A stretch of 64,000 bases of DNA, taken from positions 57,542,289 through 57,606,288 of the forward strand of contig OU744731.1 of NCBI GenBank assembly GCA_916613615.1. The letters are read 5' to 3'. The notes below the pieces were generated by a model. That model had not been told where the DNA came from. It made no database searches and worked only from the letters and a program-made list of their open reading frames with translations. Of the stretch, positions 48,841 to 60,639 are shown in pieces. The first letter of the stretch is position 1. Every line of letters starts with the position of its first letter. Source of the DNA: Steromphala cineraria (taxonomy: Eukaryota; Mollusca; Gastropoda; Trochida; Trochidae). The translations under genes were made by a program, and so were the position numbers.

Positions 48841-51812
48841 CTACCTTTGTGTAAGAAAAATAATTCATTTAGCAGCTCAAATCAAACTATTCTAACATGG
48901 TATTAACTGTGGCCTTCATTCATGAATAAATATTGATTGATTGATTGGTATTAACCTTTTTGTCTAATACGATCTTAAAGATTTGGTCCCCAAAAGAACA
49001 TTTAAAGTTTTATTTGACAACAAGAGACGGTATTGATTAATTTTTCATGTTCATTATTAATTTATTAATTTAAAATAAACAAGTGAAATTGGTATTGGAA
49101 TGCTCCTATGGCAAAACTCCATGGAAATCGTATGACAGCGACAGTAGTGAACATACTTAATGTGCAAAGGACACCTTGGTTATAGGACGAATGTTTTACA
49201 CTTAAACCAAACAAATGACAATACTATTTGTTACAACGACAATTATAGGTTTCAAAACATATTTTGTACAAATACAAATATAATAAAAATGTTCGTTGAT
49301 TTCCTTATGGGCGTAATTACTTAATGAGAACTTATTATATATATTATTAATAATAACCAACTATTTTGATCAATGAGATTGAAGGGGTCACTTTATAATC
49401 ACGTCATAACAAAATATTTTAATTTGAAAATAAACTGCCACTTCAAACTTTTCATTTGCATAAAATAGAGGTTTTTCTTCTGTTGATAACATTAAATGTA
49501 ACCTCCATTCTCAGAATTACGGCGAAAAACAAGAAATAAATAACAAGCACACAATTCTACAGGGAATTGCCAAGTTGTTGTTAGAATGACATAATATTGA
49601 ATCAGCATATTATATAGAAAACAAGTGGAAACAATGTGTCATCAACAAAGATACGTATGAAAACTATTATTTGAAAAAATTCATCACATTTATAAATAAT
49701 TCCTTATAAAGGAGTTTACTTTTATAATTAAACTGCATATTCAGCAATGTCTATCAAATTTCAGCAGGTTTGATTAATATAAAAACTTCAGGTTGTTGTT
49801 GAAAGTATTTTCAAATTTTAGAGAGAAAATGGTTTGCATTATCGTTAACTAAATTTCTTTCCCTATTTAATTATTGTTATAAAAACTCTTTTGCTCTTTT
49901 GTAACATAAACCAAGAAACTGAAATAGCTGACATAGGAATCACGTGTGTAAAGCAAGGACTCCTCTATGGTGACCAGTCCAATGGTACATATGCACCTAA
50001 CATCTCAAAAGCTACGCATGTGTCCTTTTGGCCTCTACAAAAATGTGTTAATTAACATGGTACATTATTTAAAACCAATTGAGATATATCTTGAAAAAGG
50101 GAACATCTGTGCAACTATACACTAGTTACACACATTAAGAGGGCTCATCCTAACTTCAAAAGAATAATTTCAATTGATGCACAAACGATGGTGGGGAAGA
50201 ATCCCGAATTAGATTCGACCTTTTGTATTGGAATAATTATTATATCAGATCGTGTGATCCCAAGTAAACTGACGTCCAAAAGGAACTTTGCCATTACATT
50301 TACCACATAGAAATATCAAAATCAATCTGACACTGTTTTTTCTTGGATTTGGCAATGACTAACTTATGTTAAAACCTTTTAATTGAGGAATATTCGTACA
50401 TATTTGAAACAATTTCGAAAAATCCCATAATCACGTGAATTTTGTAGTGATGCTTAGTCACGTGATGACAAATTCTATAAATGTTAATAACCAATGCTCG
50501 TCACCACATTTAAATAAAACGCTTAAACATCAGCAAAGATGTCACGAATACCCTTCTAAATTGACTGGAATGATTGACCACTACCCTAGATACAGGATTC
50601 AACATTTAGGAGATACACTCTCTGTTGCAAGGTTTTTCATAGACATCAGTACTGATTTCGTAATCCTATTCTAATATCGATAGAATGTGATGGATTGTCT
50701 TTCTTCCACGGCATGATTAAAATCGGTATCGCTTCTCCCATTTATGTTTTATCTCTCTGCACTAGCTTCACAATGGACCCAATTTCTTTCTAATTTCCAA
50801 ATTTCTATGGGCCGTTGCACAACTTTAAGACTGGAAACCAGACTCCACATGTGTTCTATAGAACTCGTGATAGTGATATAAGACACGTGAACACAACCAA
50901 GCTGGTTCCTCTAACAAGATTACATGTACCTTTGGTTAAATCGATAAACATTGTTCTTCTCTACTCTTTCATTATGTTTTCTGAAGAAATTTATTATCTC
51001 TTTCTGAAAAACTAATCTAAAAACTGGAACACTCCCACAAAATCATACCGGCTCCATTTACATCTTAATTTGTTTTGGACATAAAATGTATCAATTGGCA
51101 GCAAGGGAACATTCAACTTGTGGTGTTTCATGATCACTACAATGAAAACCTTATAATGTAACCCACTACCATCACTGTATCATTATCTGTTACTCAACAT
51201 TTTAATGTTCCTTTTGGATACTCTATGTTGTAAATGGATGTGAAGACGAAAATCCATACCATGTTTATATATTCAGATTTTGTTTTTTCCTTCGGGATGT
51301 GGAAAAAAATTTACTTTTGGCAATGATTATGAAATGATTTGCAACGTTTTCGTTATTTAGGGGGCAATTTAATCAATATTCCAAGTTATTTATGGATAAA
51401 ATAATTTCTACCTGGAAACATGACATTGGAAGGAGGTAACCTCGTTATTACAGTTTGAATCAAGATACCGAGGCGACTAGAAGCATTTGATATATATTTG
51501 AACTAATTCACATTGCAAAATGCGTGTGAAGAGAGATATCAACTGATTAAACTAAGGTAAATAAACGAAATAGTCTTTGTCGTTAACATTGAATATCCGT
51601 TTACACGAAAACTAACCTTTATTCCAAGGGATGTTGGAAATGTGACCTCAACAACGTCTACAATTAAAGGATATCAGCTTCTCAAAATATACTGACTTTT
51701 GTCTTTGAAGTCTGTTCTTGTCACAAAAGAGTTTCTTTTTACTGATTGAACCTATTGCCTATTGACAATGAATGTGAAGCAGATGAAAATCTAAGTAAAG
51801 TAAGAGAGGTAA

Positions 51813-51814
<2 letters not shown>
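48841..51814. other. AT-rich intergenic sequence
   Basis: No gene, RNA or mobile element was recognised in 3 kb. ORFs at 50435-50674 and 50815-51015 have no motifs. Confidence 0.4.
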
Positions 51815-51850
<36 letters not shown>

Positions 51851-52760
51851 TATTACCCCGAAGGGAATTCATGTTGTATCATTACAGAGCTTGTGTACAA
51901 TAAAAAAACATAGTTACATGGAATACAAAGAACAACCACAATAATGCGTGTAAATTATTGAGCATTTAAAAGGCGAACGCTGCAAGGAATGAAAGTATTT
52001 TTACCCCTGTTGGTTTTAAAACATGGCAGTAGGTATCTTCTTCCAGAAGGAAGTTAACATATTCACAGTGCAATACATGATCTGGATCGGACAACATTTT
52101 CAGAGATAATTTCAATACTCTTTTTTCGTAAAGATAAGATAGATTTACAAATGAAGACCCGGCAATTTTACCAGCAATATGAACCACTTTTTCTAAACGT
52201 GATTTGTTTACCAAAGACAATGAACTATACCAACATTGGAAGGAAAAAGTTAATATGCTTTCAATGAAACAATGATAAAAGAGCGACAGTACACGTTCAT
52301 TTACATTAAAAGATCGCAGCTTGCGCAAGAAATGTAATCTTTGTTGGCATTTTTAAAAAATGGCATCAGTATTGACATTCCAATTTAATTTATTATCTAT
52401 TATTGTGCCAAGGTATTTATATTCATCTACAATTTCAACATTTGAACCATTTATACAGACAGGGTTAGTATTGATATGATTGTTCCTGAAATTGATAATA
52501 AGTTCTTTTGTTTTTTTAACATTCAACATTAGGAAATTGTTTTCACACCATATCACAAAATAGTTGACATTATCTCTGGAGGAAAGTTCATCATCTTGAA
52601 TGAGTCCAACTCATGCCGCATCGTCAGCAAACTCCACTGTAAGATTGTTGGGACAATTGCTAATACAGTCATTTGTGTAGAGAGTGAATAATACTGGCCA
52701 TAGGACGCAACCCTGAGGGGCTCCGGTATTCGTATACAAGATCCTTGAATAAAACATGAA
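51815..52760 (-). pseudogene. 5'-truncated non-LTR retrotransposon with reverse-transcriptase fragment
   Basis: A single minus-strand frame, broken by two in-frame stops, encodes NTGAPQGCVLWPVLFTLYTN, then FADDAA (52614-52631, the catalytic (F/Y)ADD box) directly followed by TGA. It continues with IWCENNFLMLNVKKTKELI, EYKYLGTIIDNKLNW, a TAA at 52353, and RLHFLRKL through SFQCWYSSLS to the stop near 51966. These are reverse-transcriptase blocks 4 to 7 and the thumb in the order found in CR1/Jockey/Rex-type LINEs. The 3' end has TTCCCTTCGGGGTAATAAAG followed by a (TTA)n tail (51816-51848 on the plus strand as TAA repeats), a typical LINE end. 5' truncation lies near 52760. Confidence 0.92.
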
Positions 52761-53300
52761 TTAAAAACTCATCGTCGAATTTTGCAAATGAATGAATGAA
52801 TAAAGGTATGAAAAGTAAATTAGACACATGTTACCAAGAGAGATTGTTAAACAAGTATTAACATCATAGCATTATTATTTTGTTACCATTTTTACAAGCA
52901 TTTTTAACTCTGATGTGTATTCATGGTTTCTCATTCAAACATTATCTGTGTTTTAATAAAACTGTTTCTTCCAATGATTGCTGAAATGGGACGGAATTAT
53001 CTATCTGTTAAATAGTTCAGCAGGTGTACATTTATTGAAATCAATTATGTGCAGCCTACAATTACATTATGTTATCCTGTTCATCTCTAATTGATTATTG
53101 AAATGTGCTCTTGTCCATAAGGAATTCCATTTTGAATAAGAGGTATTCTTCTTCGTATTATTGTTCGTTATACATTAAGTTTTATACTCTGATTATTTTG
53201 TCATTCACGTACAATTGCATTGGCATTGCACATATAACCACTTCATGAAATGCATTGGAAAGATTGAAATTGCACATTTGAGACATAACCCTATGATGAT

Positions 53301-53504
53301 CTATTTCATTATGTCAGGTAAGGGAACAGTACTAAGCACCAGTACGTGAGTGAAGGCGTTAAATCCATCAAATATAAACATTAATGTTGGATTGACTTTA
53401 ACCCAATTAATCAATGGCAACACATTATTACGACAACCTTTTCTCGAAACGAACAATAACTTGTGTGAAACACAGCAGACGTTCGGCATTATCTGCAGCA
53501 CCAT
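53301..53504 (-). pseudogene. Possible NACHT/STAND NTPase Walker B fragment
   Basis: The minus-strand frame contains NVCCVSHKLLFVSRKGCRNN, then VLPLINWV, NPTLMFIFDGFNAFTH and LSTVPLPDI. Hydrophobic strand, FDG and an aromatic, after a strand-forming LLFVSR about 25 residues upstream, matches the layout of Walker B in NACHT-type STAND NTPases (hhhhDGhDEhxxP). The acidic pair normally after DG is replaced by Asn-Ala, so it would be catalytically degenerate. The first part (VCCVSxKLLxVSR) recurs at 60650-60720 in the paired duplication block, while the FDG part is lost there. No start, splice or complete domain is defined. This could be coincidence. Confidence 0.3.
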
Positions 53505-53967
53505 CCGTATTTAATTATTATCGGATAAAATGAAGTCAGGTAACTGGAATGTGTCATTAATATCTATTATTATCTTAGGTAGATAAGACAGAACGTGCGT
53601 CATAGATCGTAATGATGAAGTATGTTGCAACAGTTGCAAAATCATGTATTTTTTTTACAGAAATAAATTTTTTAAATCTGTTCCCATCTGGTATTTTTCT
53701 CTGAATTATCAATCATAATTTTTACCTGGCATGAAGCAAGTCTTCAATCTCTGCTGATGATTAACGAACAAATTGACACTGCCGCAAATCCCCCTGAATG
53801 GAAGGGCACTCGTATCATATCCTATATCACTGACTGCCAACGTACTCGTTACATGTACTCTCCAGCAGTAGTGAAATCAATGTTGTCAAATGAGTATAGT
53901 ATTGGCCTTTGAACTAACTCATGTCTAAAGTCAGAAAAATAGCATAGTTAGGTTTCAAAATATTATT

Positions 53968-55105
53968 ATACCCCCGCTACGACGTAGTCGGGGGTATATA
54001 GCGCTCCGCGTGTCCGTCCGTGCGTGCGTGCGTGCGTCCGTCCGTCCGAAATCGTTTCCGGAGCATTACTCAAAAACTATTCCACTTAGAAACTTAAAAT
54101 TTGGTATGGGAGTAGCCTATATGGTGCTGTGGTGCCTTTTAGGGGTTTCAGCTCAATGGTCCAAATAATTTTTGAAATTTTGACCAAAAACGGTCTGATT
54201 TTTGGACTTTGTCTCGTTTCCGGAGCATAACTGAAAAACTATACCACTTAGAAACTTCAAATTTGGTATGGAAGTAGCCTATATGGTGCTGTGGTGCCTT
54301 TTAGGGGTTTCAGCTCAATGGTCCAAATAATTTTTTGAAATTTTGACCAAAAATGGTCCTATTTTTGGACTTTGTCTCGTTTCCGGAGCATAACTGAAAA
54401 ACTATACCACTTAGAAACTTCAAATTTGGTATGGAAGTAGCCTATATGGTGCTGTGGTGCCTTTTAGGGGTTTCAGCTCAATGGTCCAAATAATTTTTGA
54501 AATTTTGACCAAAAACGGTCCGATTTTTGGACTTTGTCTCGTTTTGTGGAGCATAACTGAAAAACTATACCACTTAGAAACTTCAAATTTGGTATGAAAG
54601 TAGCCTATATGGTGCTGTTGTGCCTTTTAGGGGTTTCAACTCAATGGTCCAAATAATTTTTGAACTTTTGACCAAAAACGGTCAAAAAATTTTACTTTAT
54701 CTTGTTTCCGGAGCATATATAAATACCAAATGACTTGCACACTTCAACCCAGACTCTGTATATCCATAAATCTCACCTTACGGACAAAGATTTTTCAACA
54801 ATGTGTCTATATTTCTTAAGAAAAATGACCCAGTTAACCGGACGATTTGCTATCCGGACGATTTTCACCTGTAACCAAAACAAGGTTCGACTGTATAGTG
54901 CTGTTGTGCCCTTTAGGGGTAATTCCAGGGTTCCCAGAATTTTATTCAAAAACTACATGGCCGGGGATGTTTTGAAGTGAAATAGTTTTTAGGGTTGCAA
55001 GATCATTGTGTTCTAAGTCATAATCATAAATTTTCAAATTAATGTTACGTGAAGGCGGTCAAACTCAAGCGGGGGTATGTGAGCCGCGCTCACTTTTGCC
55101 TTGTT
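53968..55105 (+). mobile_element. Compound repeat: C5-G5 hairpin + CCGT run + 163-bp tandem units
   Basis: It starts with a perfect-looking hairpin TATACCCCCGCTACGACGTA...GTCGGGGGTATA, followed by a GTCCGTGCGTGC run to about 54047. Then come four units of 162-163 bp starting at 54052, 54214, 54377 and 54539, plus a partial at 54702; each starts TCGTTTCCGGAGCAT. Units share ACTATACCACTTAGAAACTT and TAGCCTATATGGTGCTGT. The right end near 55070 has AAGCGGGGGTAT, inverse of the left tip. It is absent from the paired duplication block at ~61130, showing it inserted after that duplication. Confidence 0.88.
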
Positions 55106-55943
55106 TTTACAATGCTTTAATTTACAAAGAATTTTTTCATGGGAAATCATTTCTCCCATCTTCCTTATCATTTTGTCATCGAAATGCTTTCTGATGCTTA
55201 TGTTTCAACGCATACATTTTAATGAAAAATTAAGAGAGAGAAACTTTACACAGCTGCATATCATTATTAGTAACAGACCAGGTGAGCCATCCAATGTATT
55301 TAAGAAGGTTTTTTTCTAGCTATTACAGATACATATTATAAGAACATGTCTTCATATAATCATATCTGTCATGTTTTGTCAATTTTTTTCTTCATTTTAA
55401 CACTTTAAATATGATAAAATAATTTATTTAAATCACTTGACATGAGACATGTTAAGCGTTCTTAGTAAAATGAAGCCGACGGAAATTTTTGGGTTCCGTT
55501 GGTGTCATATACACAGATAAAGATGCAAATTTTAAAGGTCAAGGTCGAAACTTCTTTTGATATTCCGAGAACACCATAACAGTTAAAGGCTTTTAAGGGA
55601 ATATACATTCAAATATATATGATGATACATTGAATAGGCATTAATTTAATCATTTTTACATTTCACATCATAACTGTATGGTTTGTTATCCATATGTATG
55701 ACTAAACAGTGCAGAATCTCTATCATTGCAAGTTAAATGAAACTAAGGAACACTTTTACTCACACTTCATTGATCAATATTCAGTGGTCTGTACTTAAGG
55801 CTTGTTTAGTTTTGATAAGAAAATCCACAGGCCATCTTCTTGTTTAGCTCTCAGTTAATTTTCATTCTTTCAACAGAAACAGTCATTGTAACTTAGCCGA
55901 ACGGAAGCAACTCTTTCCCCTAAGCGAGATAGCCTCGCCCTTT

Positions 55944-56171
55944 TCATCTCCCTGACCCACTGAGGAAACAATACATCAATACAATACATGACTGAGTTTC
56001 GAGGTACGACTTGTTTAATATATCACAATGTTGAGCTATGTTTAAGTCAGTGGGCAAATGATACTCAAGAAAAAACTTTCCAAAATGAAAATCAGAGTCA
56101 AACATGTATTGTGCTAATAGCACCAAATTACATGCCCCAATTACATCAGTGTGTTGTATGTGATAAATCAT
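55944..56171 (-). pseudogene. Exon-like frame, unknown
   Basis: A 75-codon minus-strand frame contains FDSDFHFGKFFLEYHLPTDL and ETQSCIVLMYCFLSGSGR. The last 11 residues (VLMYCFLSGSG) and the HLPTDLNIAQ segment have recognisable counterparts at 61930-61770 (VMYCFLSGSVR; LLNDLSITQR), where the frame between them is broken. The nucleotide conservation of these parts suggests past coding function. Helical FxFxxFFLEY is loosely like the HLTFQEFFAA region downstream of NACHT domains, but this is only a resemblance. Confidence 0.25.
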
Positions 56172-56457
56172 GCTTCAATACTAGTGTAACGCATTCATTA
56201 TCATTCACAGTGATTGAGATACCCACTTTGCTTAGTAATTACTTTTAGTTAGTCCTTGCGATTCTATTCTGATATATATACAAGTTTGATTTAAAATCTA
56301 TTAAATATCTGAAAAATATTATTTATAAAAGATTGAAAAACATGTCATATTATAGATTGAAATCATTAATATACAATCAATGAACGGCAGAAGATATATA
56401 GGTAGGGTAAGTTACTGATCCATTTACATACATGAACATTGGACAATCGTAATTAAC

Positions 56458-56576
56458 TTAAGAAGGAACAGTGTAGCTATCGTCCTCTCTGCCGACCATT
56501 TGTTCTATATCAATGGTTCCGCTTCCTTCCTGTGGAATCTTGGTCTTGAAATAATCAATCAATTCCTGACAACGTT
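56458..56576 (-). CDS. Exon-like segment, CQELIDYF type, terminal exon candidate
   Basis: On the minus strand a pyrimidine-rich run and ACATCAATAG (acceptor-like) precede a frame encoding CQELIDYFKTKIPQ, GSGTIDIEQMVG and DDSYTVPS, then TAA at 56460-56458. Related stretches occur at 62095-62213, 48340-48515 and 48580-48745, all on the minus strand. In mollusc HEPN/STAND-type predicted proteins a C-x-x-LI-x-x(Y/F) helix precedes the NTPase; the likeness is suggestive only. Upstream exons would lie at higher coordinates and were not found. It could be a live 3' exon or a pseudogene piece. Confidence 0.35.
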
Positions 56577-56775
56577 CTATTGATGTATGCAATCAGAAAA
56601 TCAAAGACATCAGCATTGGTATATATACAGACAGATTTACATATTCAATTAGCAACTTGTTGCATTTGTTACAAAATACTGTATGCAATAACACAATAGT
56701 AATTCTTTTCATTTATTTGATTACTTTCATATAGGACAGTTGGTTTAGTAACGTTTTTTTGTCACACGTGCATTT

Positions 56776-56902
56776 TTGTAATCGTAAAGCAATGTATAAT
56801 ACTGACGTATTTCTTTCAGAAATGTCTGAATTCATTCTTAAAGAATCATATTGTTTTAAAGCAAAGTATGATACTGACGTATTTCTTTCAGAAATGTCTT
56901 AA
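56776..56902. repeat. Local duplication of a ~50-bp block
   Basis: ATACTGACGTATTTCTTTCA followed by GAAATGTCT appears at 56799-56827 and again at 56870-56898, with related sequence before each. Confidence 0.8.
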
Positions 56903-57377
56903 TCTTTTAATCATGTATAAAAGAAGAACACGCCAAATTGTATCTATAGCATATGCTTCAGGTTAACGCTTTTATGATTGCAAGGTGTCAATATGAGAAT
57001 AAACTGAAATTTGCAAGTCCAATTTTGGAACTTAAAGAAAAATTTCGAACAGATATAGTTTTTGCAATTACTTCTTTATCTACAACAAGATATTCAGACA
57101 CATTATTTTAAAATAAGATAACAAAATGTAAGAATTTTTTTTTAAATTGATCAAAACAAATCACTACTCATCACAAGAGTACCCATCTTTAGAATTTATG
57201 AAATTCTCAACAGAATGCTAAGATAACGCAGATCAGTTCAATAACAATTGCTGATAATTTGTCAAATGCTTGATAATAACTAAAGTTTCTAGCTTTGGTT
57301 TCGAGAAACTTCTTCTAATTCCCCAACATTTCTGTGAGTGGTTATCTTTCAGATTTTACATACCAACATATCCAACT

Positions 57378-57742
57378 TTAAAGGGGCAGTAGCACGTGTT
57401 TAGGGGGAATATAAGGTGATGTCAGGAAAATGAAAATTAATGGTTCCAATTGAAAGACAATGTATTTTAACTAAATGGAACAGTAATAATTGAAATATAT
57501 AACGTAACGTTTAGCCATGCGATTGCTTTTTCTTACAAAAAATGAATTAAAGGTGTTCACAAATAAATGGCCGCCTATGGATTTTGTATGAATCTTCATA
57601 CTTTGTCCTCTGACTATGGCTGATTGGCTTGTGTAATGAGATTTATGACACTATCATAATAATATATTTAGCATTAACAAACAATTATAAGTGAAATATT
57701 CAAAATGTAAAATTATCAAAAAACGTGCTACTGCCCCTTTAA
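57378..57742 (+). mobile_element. TTAA-flanked MITE, AGGGGCAGTAGCACG family, copy 3
   Basis: This is the best preserved copy: TTAA (57378-57381), AGGGGCAGTAGCACGT, interior, ACGTGCTACTGCCCCT, TTAA (57739-57742). It is directly comparable with 38411-38771 and, inverted, with 44617-44958. No ORF is present. Confidence 0.95.
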
Positions 57743-58365
57743 GGAATTATAGACTCACTTTTATATTGTCCATATTATCTATGCCTGCACACATACAATG
57801 TAAACACTTATTCATATATATGCACATGGGTTTGGCTGTATTTGATTAATCATCGTGCATGTTTGTATTTCAGTCTGGCATCTACGTTGATGAGACAAGC
57901 CCATCCTTTTAGAAGCCTGCCTTAAATAAACTCTTCCACTGATTCATCTCTAGTTAAACGAACTTCTTAAAGACCTTTCTGAATGAAATCCTGAAAGGGT
58001 TAAGCCATATTCATTACGAAAATAGAATAAGGTTGTTTGAGAAAACACAGGAACTGGAAATTATATAGCCTCATACACTTTTTAAACTGAGTATGTTAAA
58101 CTTATAACAAAGAAGACAATCAGACAGAGTCGACTACATCCCACGCCAAAGGGAAAGATACGTTAAGGAAACTAGTTGTTGAATCATGATTTTGTGGTGA
58201 CTTTTTATCACCAATTTCAATTATTTGTGATGCAGTTTGAGTAGGATATAATATATACATCATAATCATAATCATCCTGCTATACAAGGTTATTTGTATC
58301 AATATGAGACTCCTTTTAAGCTCTTGATGTAGCAAGATGGATGATGATATGTTTCATTTGTTGGC
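57743..58365. other. Intergenic sequence
   Basis: No feature supported. Confidence 0.4.
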
Positions 58366-58367
58366 TG

Positions 58368-58437
58368 AGCATTCTCTGAAAGGTTTGTAACACAAGAAAC
58401 GAGCATTCTCTGAAAGGTTTGTAACACAAGAAAACAA
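58368..58437. repeat. Perfect 35-bp tandem duplication
   Basis: GAGCATTCTCTGAAAGGTTT followed by GTAACACAAGAAA occurs twice back to back. Confidence 0.93.
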
Positions 58438-58439
58438 CA

Positions 58440-59074
58440 TTAGCTGACCCGTTATTATTTTACAAGTGATGATAATGATCGTTTGACAGACCATGTTTAG
58501 TTGAACTAGGTCTCACGGTTTTCAAGTTCTGTCATGGATACAAAAGCCTAAGTTACGTTTCGATGGAAGTTGAAACCACGAAAAGGGACATCTCCACATG
58601 CTGATCCTTGTACATACCAAGTTTCACATACCACGTTTCGTTGACCCAGGTCTCACGGTTTTCGAGTTCTGCTCCGGAATCTAAATATAAAGTTACGTTT
58701 CCATGGAAACGGCTAAAAATAAAAACCAAAACAAATTGAAAACCCCAAAAAGCACATCTCTACATGCCGACCGTTGCACAAACTAAGTTTCCTTGAGATA
58801 AGTCTCACGGTTTTTGAGTTCTGCTCCGGAAACACAATCCTCAGTTACATGTACTTGTACCATGGAAATGGCTAAAACAAAAATCTAAAGAAGTTGAAAA
58901 CCCATAAAGGAACATCTCCAAATGCAAAACCGTTGCACATACCAAGTTTCGTTGATGTAGGTCTCATGGTTTTAAAATTCTGCTCCGGAAACAACAGTGA
59001 GACGGACAAACGGACGAACGGACGGAGCTCGTTTCATTATCCCCCCTCCCCCCAACCACGTTGAGTGGGGGATA
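58440..59074 (-). mobile_element. Compound repeat, inverted: ~150-bp tandem units + CGGA run + C/G hairpin
   Basis: Read on the minus strand it has the same plan as 53968-55105: a hairpin TATCCCCCACTCAACG...GGGGGATA (59074-59038), a GTCCGTTCGTCC run, then units with GTTTCCGGAGCAGAA. Four units are marked on the plus strand by AGGTCTCACGGTTTT near 58508, 58648, 58800 and 58959. The unit core TCCGGAGCA is shared with the 54-kb element, although most of the unit differs. The far end, near 58440, shows no matching G-run tip and may be truncated. Confidence 0.8.
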
Positions 59075-60639
59075 CATATCATGTTCATTGCTTTGTTATA
59101 CACCAAATTTGCCAATTATTATTATTATATGTAACTTAAATCTCATATTAAGTTATGTTCTACAGAACCATTTGTAGACCAAATCCCGTTTGTCCTGATA
59201 CATTACAGCATTGTGAAAAAATCCCGATTACACACAGTAAAGTTAAACCACATAACAAGGGACGAGATTGCTTGCATTTTATTGTTACCTCTAAAGAATT
59301 CTCAAGTGAACAGTTCAGGCTGGATGGATGTTTATTTTTGCTTGTTGGATCTTCTGTCATCTGCCTCATCTGCTTCTCACGGATATATCAGTTCTCAATC
59401 GATAGGAATTCACGTAGACCTAATGCTATCCGAGTCATTAATCTCTGCACAAATAATCGTGGATCTAATGGAACTTAAATTGGGTTTATCAACCAGTACA
59501 AATAGGTATACTTTGGAGACTCATCACACACTCTATCATGAAAACATATACAATAGGATTAAAATGATAGTTATTTTAGTTATAGTAATGGCATAGTTCT
59601 CAAAATGTATATAATTGTCAGGCTTTAGGCGTTCTTGTTGAGTGACATCAACGATAGCATTCACATACATATTGATGTATACATTGTGTTTTCTATATGT
59701 TCAATAGTCAATTCTTGTAAACTTTCCATTTTAAAAACATTAACTTCAACGAACTTACAATCCACCTAAGGTAAAAACCATTGGTTCCCATGCTTCGATT
59801 GGGGCAAAGACTTAATAGCCATTTTTCTCCAAAATATATGGTTCTTCTGTAATCCAAGAGCGTTAGATAATCTTTTTTTTTAAATTGCTGAAGTTTTGGG
59901 TTTCAGTGTGCAAATAGACTGATCTCAATAAATAGCTACCAATTATTACCACATGTATCTCTTAACTTTTGATAAAAGGGGAATGCAAAACCATTATTAC
60001 TCTTTTACTAAGGACACATTTCAATAACTTTAGATAAATAACATAATGTCAAATTTGAATAAAAACAAGCCAGAAAAGTGCTACATTACCGGTTTATTGT
60101 GATCAACAACCGCCTTATATATCGGCAATACACTCATATGTAAGAAAGTCAGAAATACTTTGAAATCCCAAATCATTGTTTTTTGGATTGGATTATGAAA
60201 ATGATTGAAAGGCGTGTTAGCAGAAAAAGCTAAATGTCAGCATTTGTTTAAGATTTGCTTAGGAACCATCCAGCTGTTCAATGGTTATATATCCGTTGTG
60301 CACTATATCCATTGTTACACTAATTTGGTTAGCGTCCCTGTTTCTTATTGATATTCGTTGATATCATTATATTTATGTGGACAACATTTGATGCATTAAT
60401 TTATAGTCAGAAATAAACAAGTTGTTTAATTGAGTATCATTGTCTTGAAAAAAATATCTTGGTCTTGTTTCTGATTTGGAGTAAGGTTTTACAATACAAA
60501 AATAGATCTGGCCAACTTTCATCTCAAATGATAATTCTTAGTTAGGATTCTATAAAAGACTCACAATGTTTATAGTGACTATTTGAAACGAAATTATATA
60601 GCAAACCATCTAAATAGCTGAATATATTTTTGTGTGCAC
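59075..60639. other. Intergenic sequence with overlapping short ORFs
   Basis: Two plus-strand frames (59155-59478 and 59213-59596) overlap in different phases. The longer one (127 codons) has no recognisable domain. I do not support either as a gene. Confidence 0.4.

Larger units (their letters stand above)
53440..56640. repeat. Segmental duplication 2, left block
   Basis: It matches ~60640-62290 in the same order and orientation: GAACGTGCGTCATAGAT (53591 and 60784), ACTCCAGCAGTAGTGAAATCAAT-type block (53860 and 61050), CATGTTTT region (55370 and 61490), CTGACCCACTGAGGAAACAA (55951 and 61769), and the CCTGTGGAAT plus AATCAATCAATTCCTGACAA exon-like block (56530 and 62170). The compound repeat at 53968-55105 is an insertion present only here. 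Within the shared part near 53740-53900, the minus strand is open in both copies for about 40 codons (LAVSDxGYDTSA, SVNLFVN), hinting at a conserved exon of unknown identity. Confidence 0.8.

Noticed and set aside
59155..59596. Overlapping 107- and 127-codon ORFs
   Set aside because: They overlap in different frames, have no recognisable domain, and have no supporting splice or promoter context.
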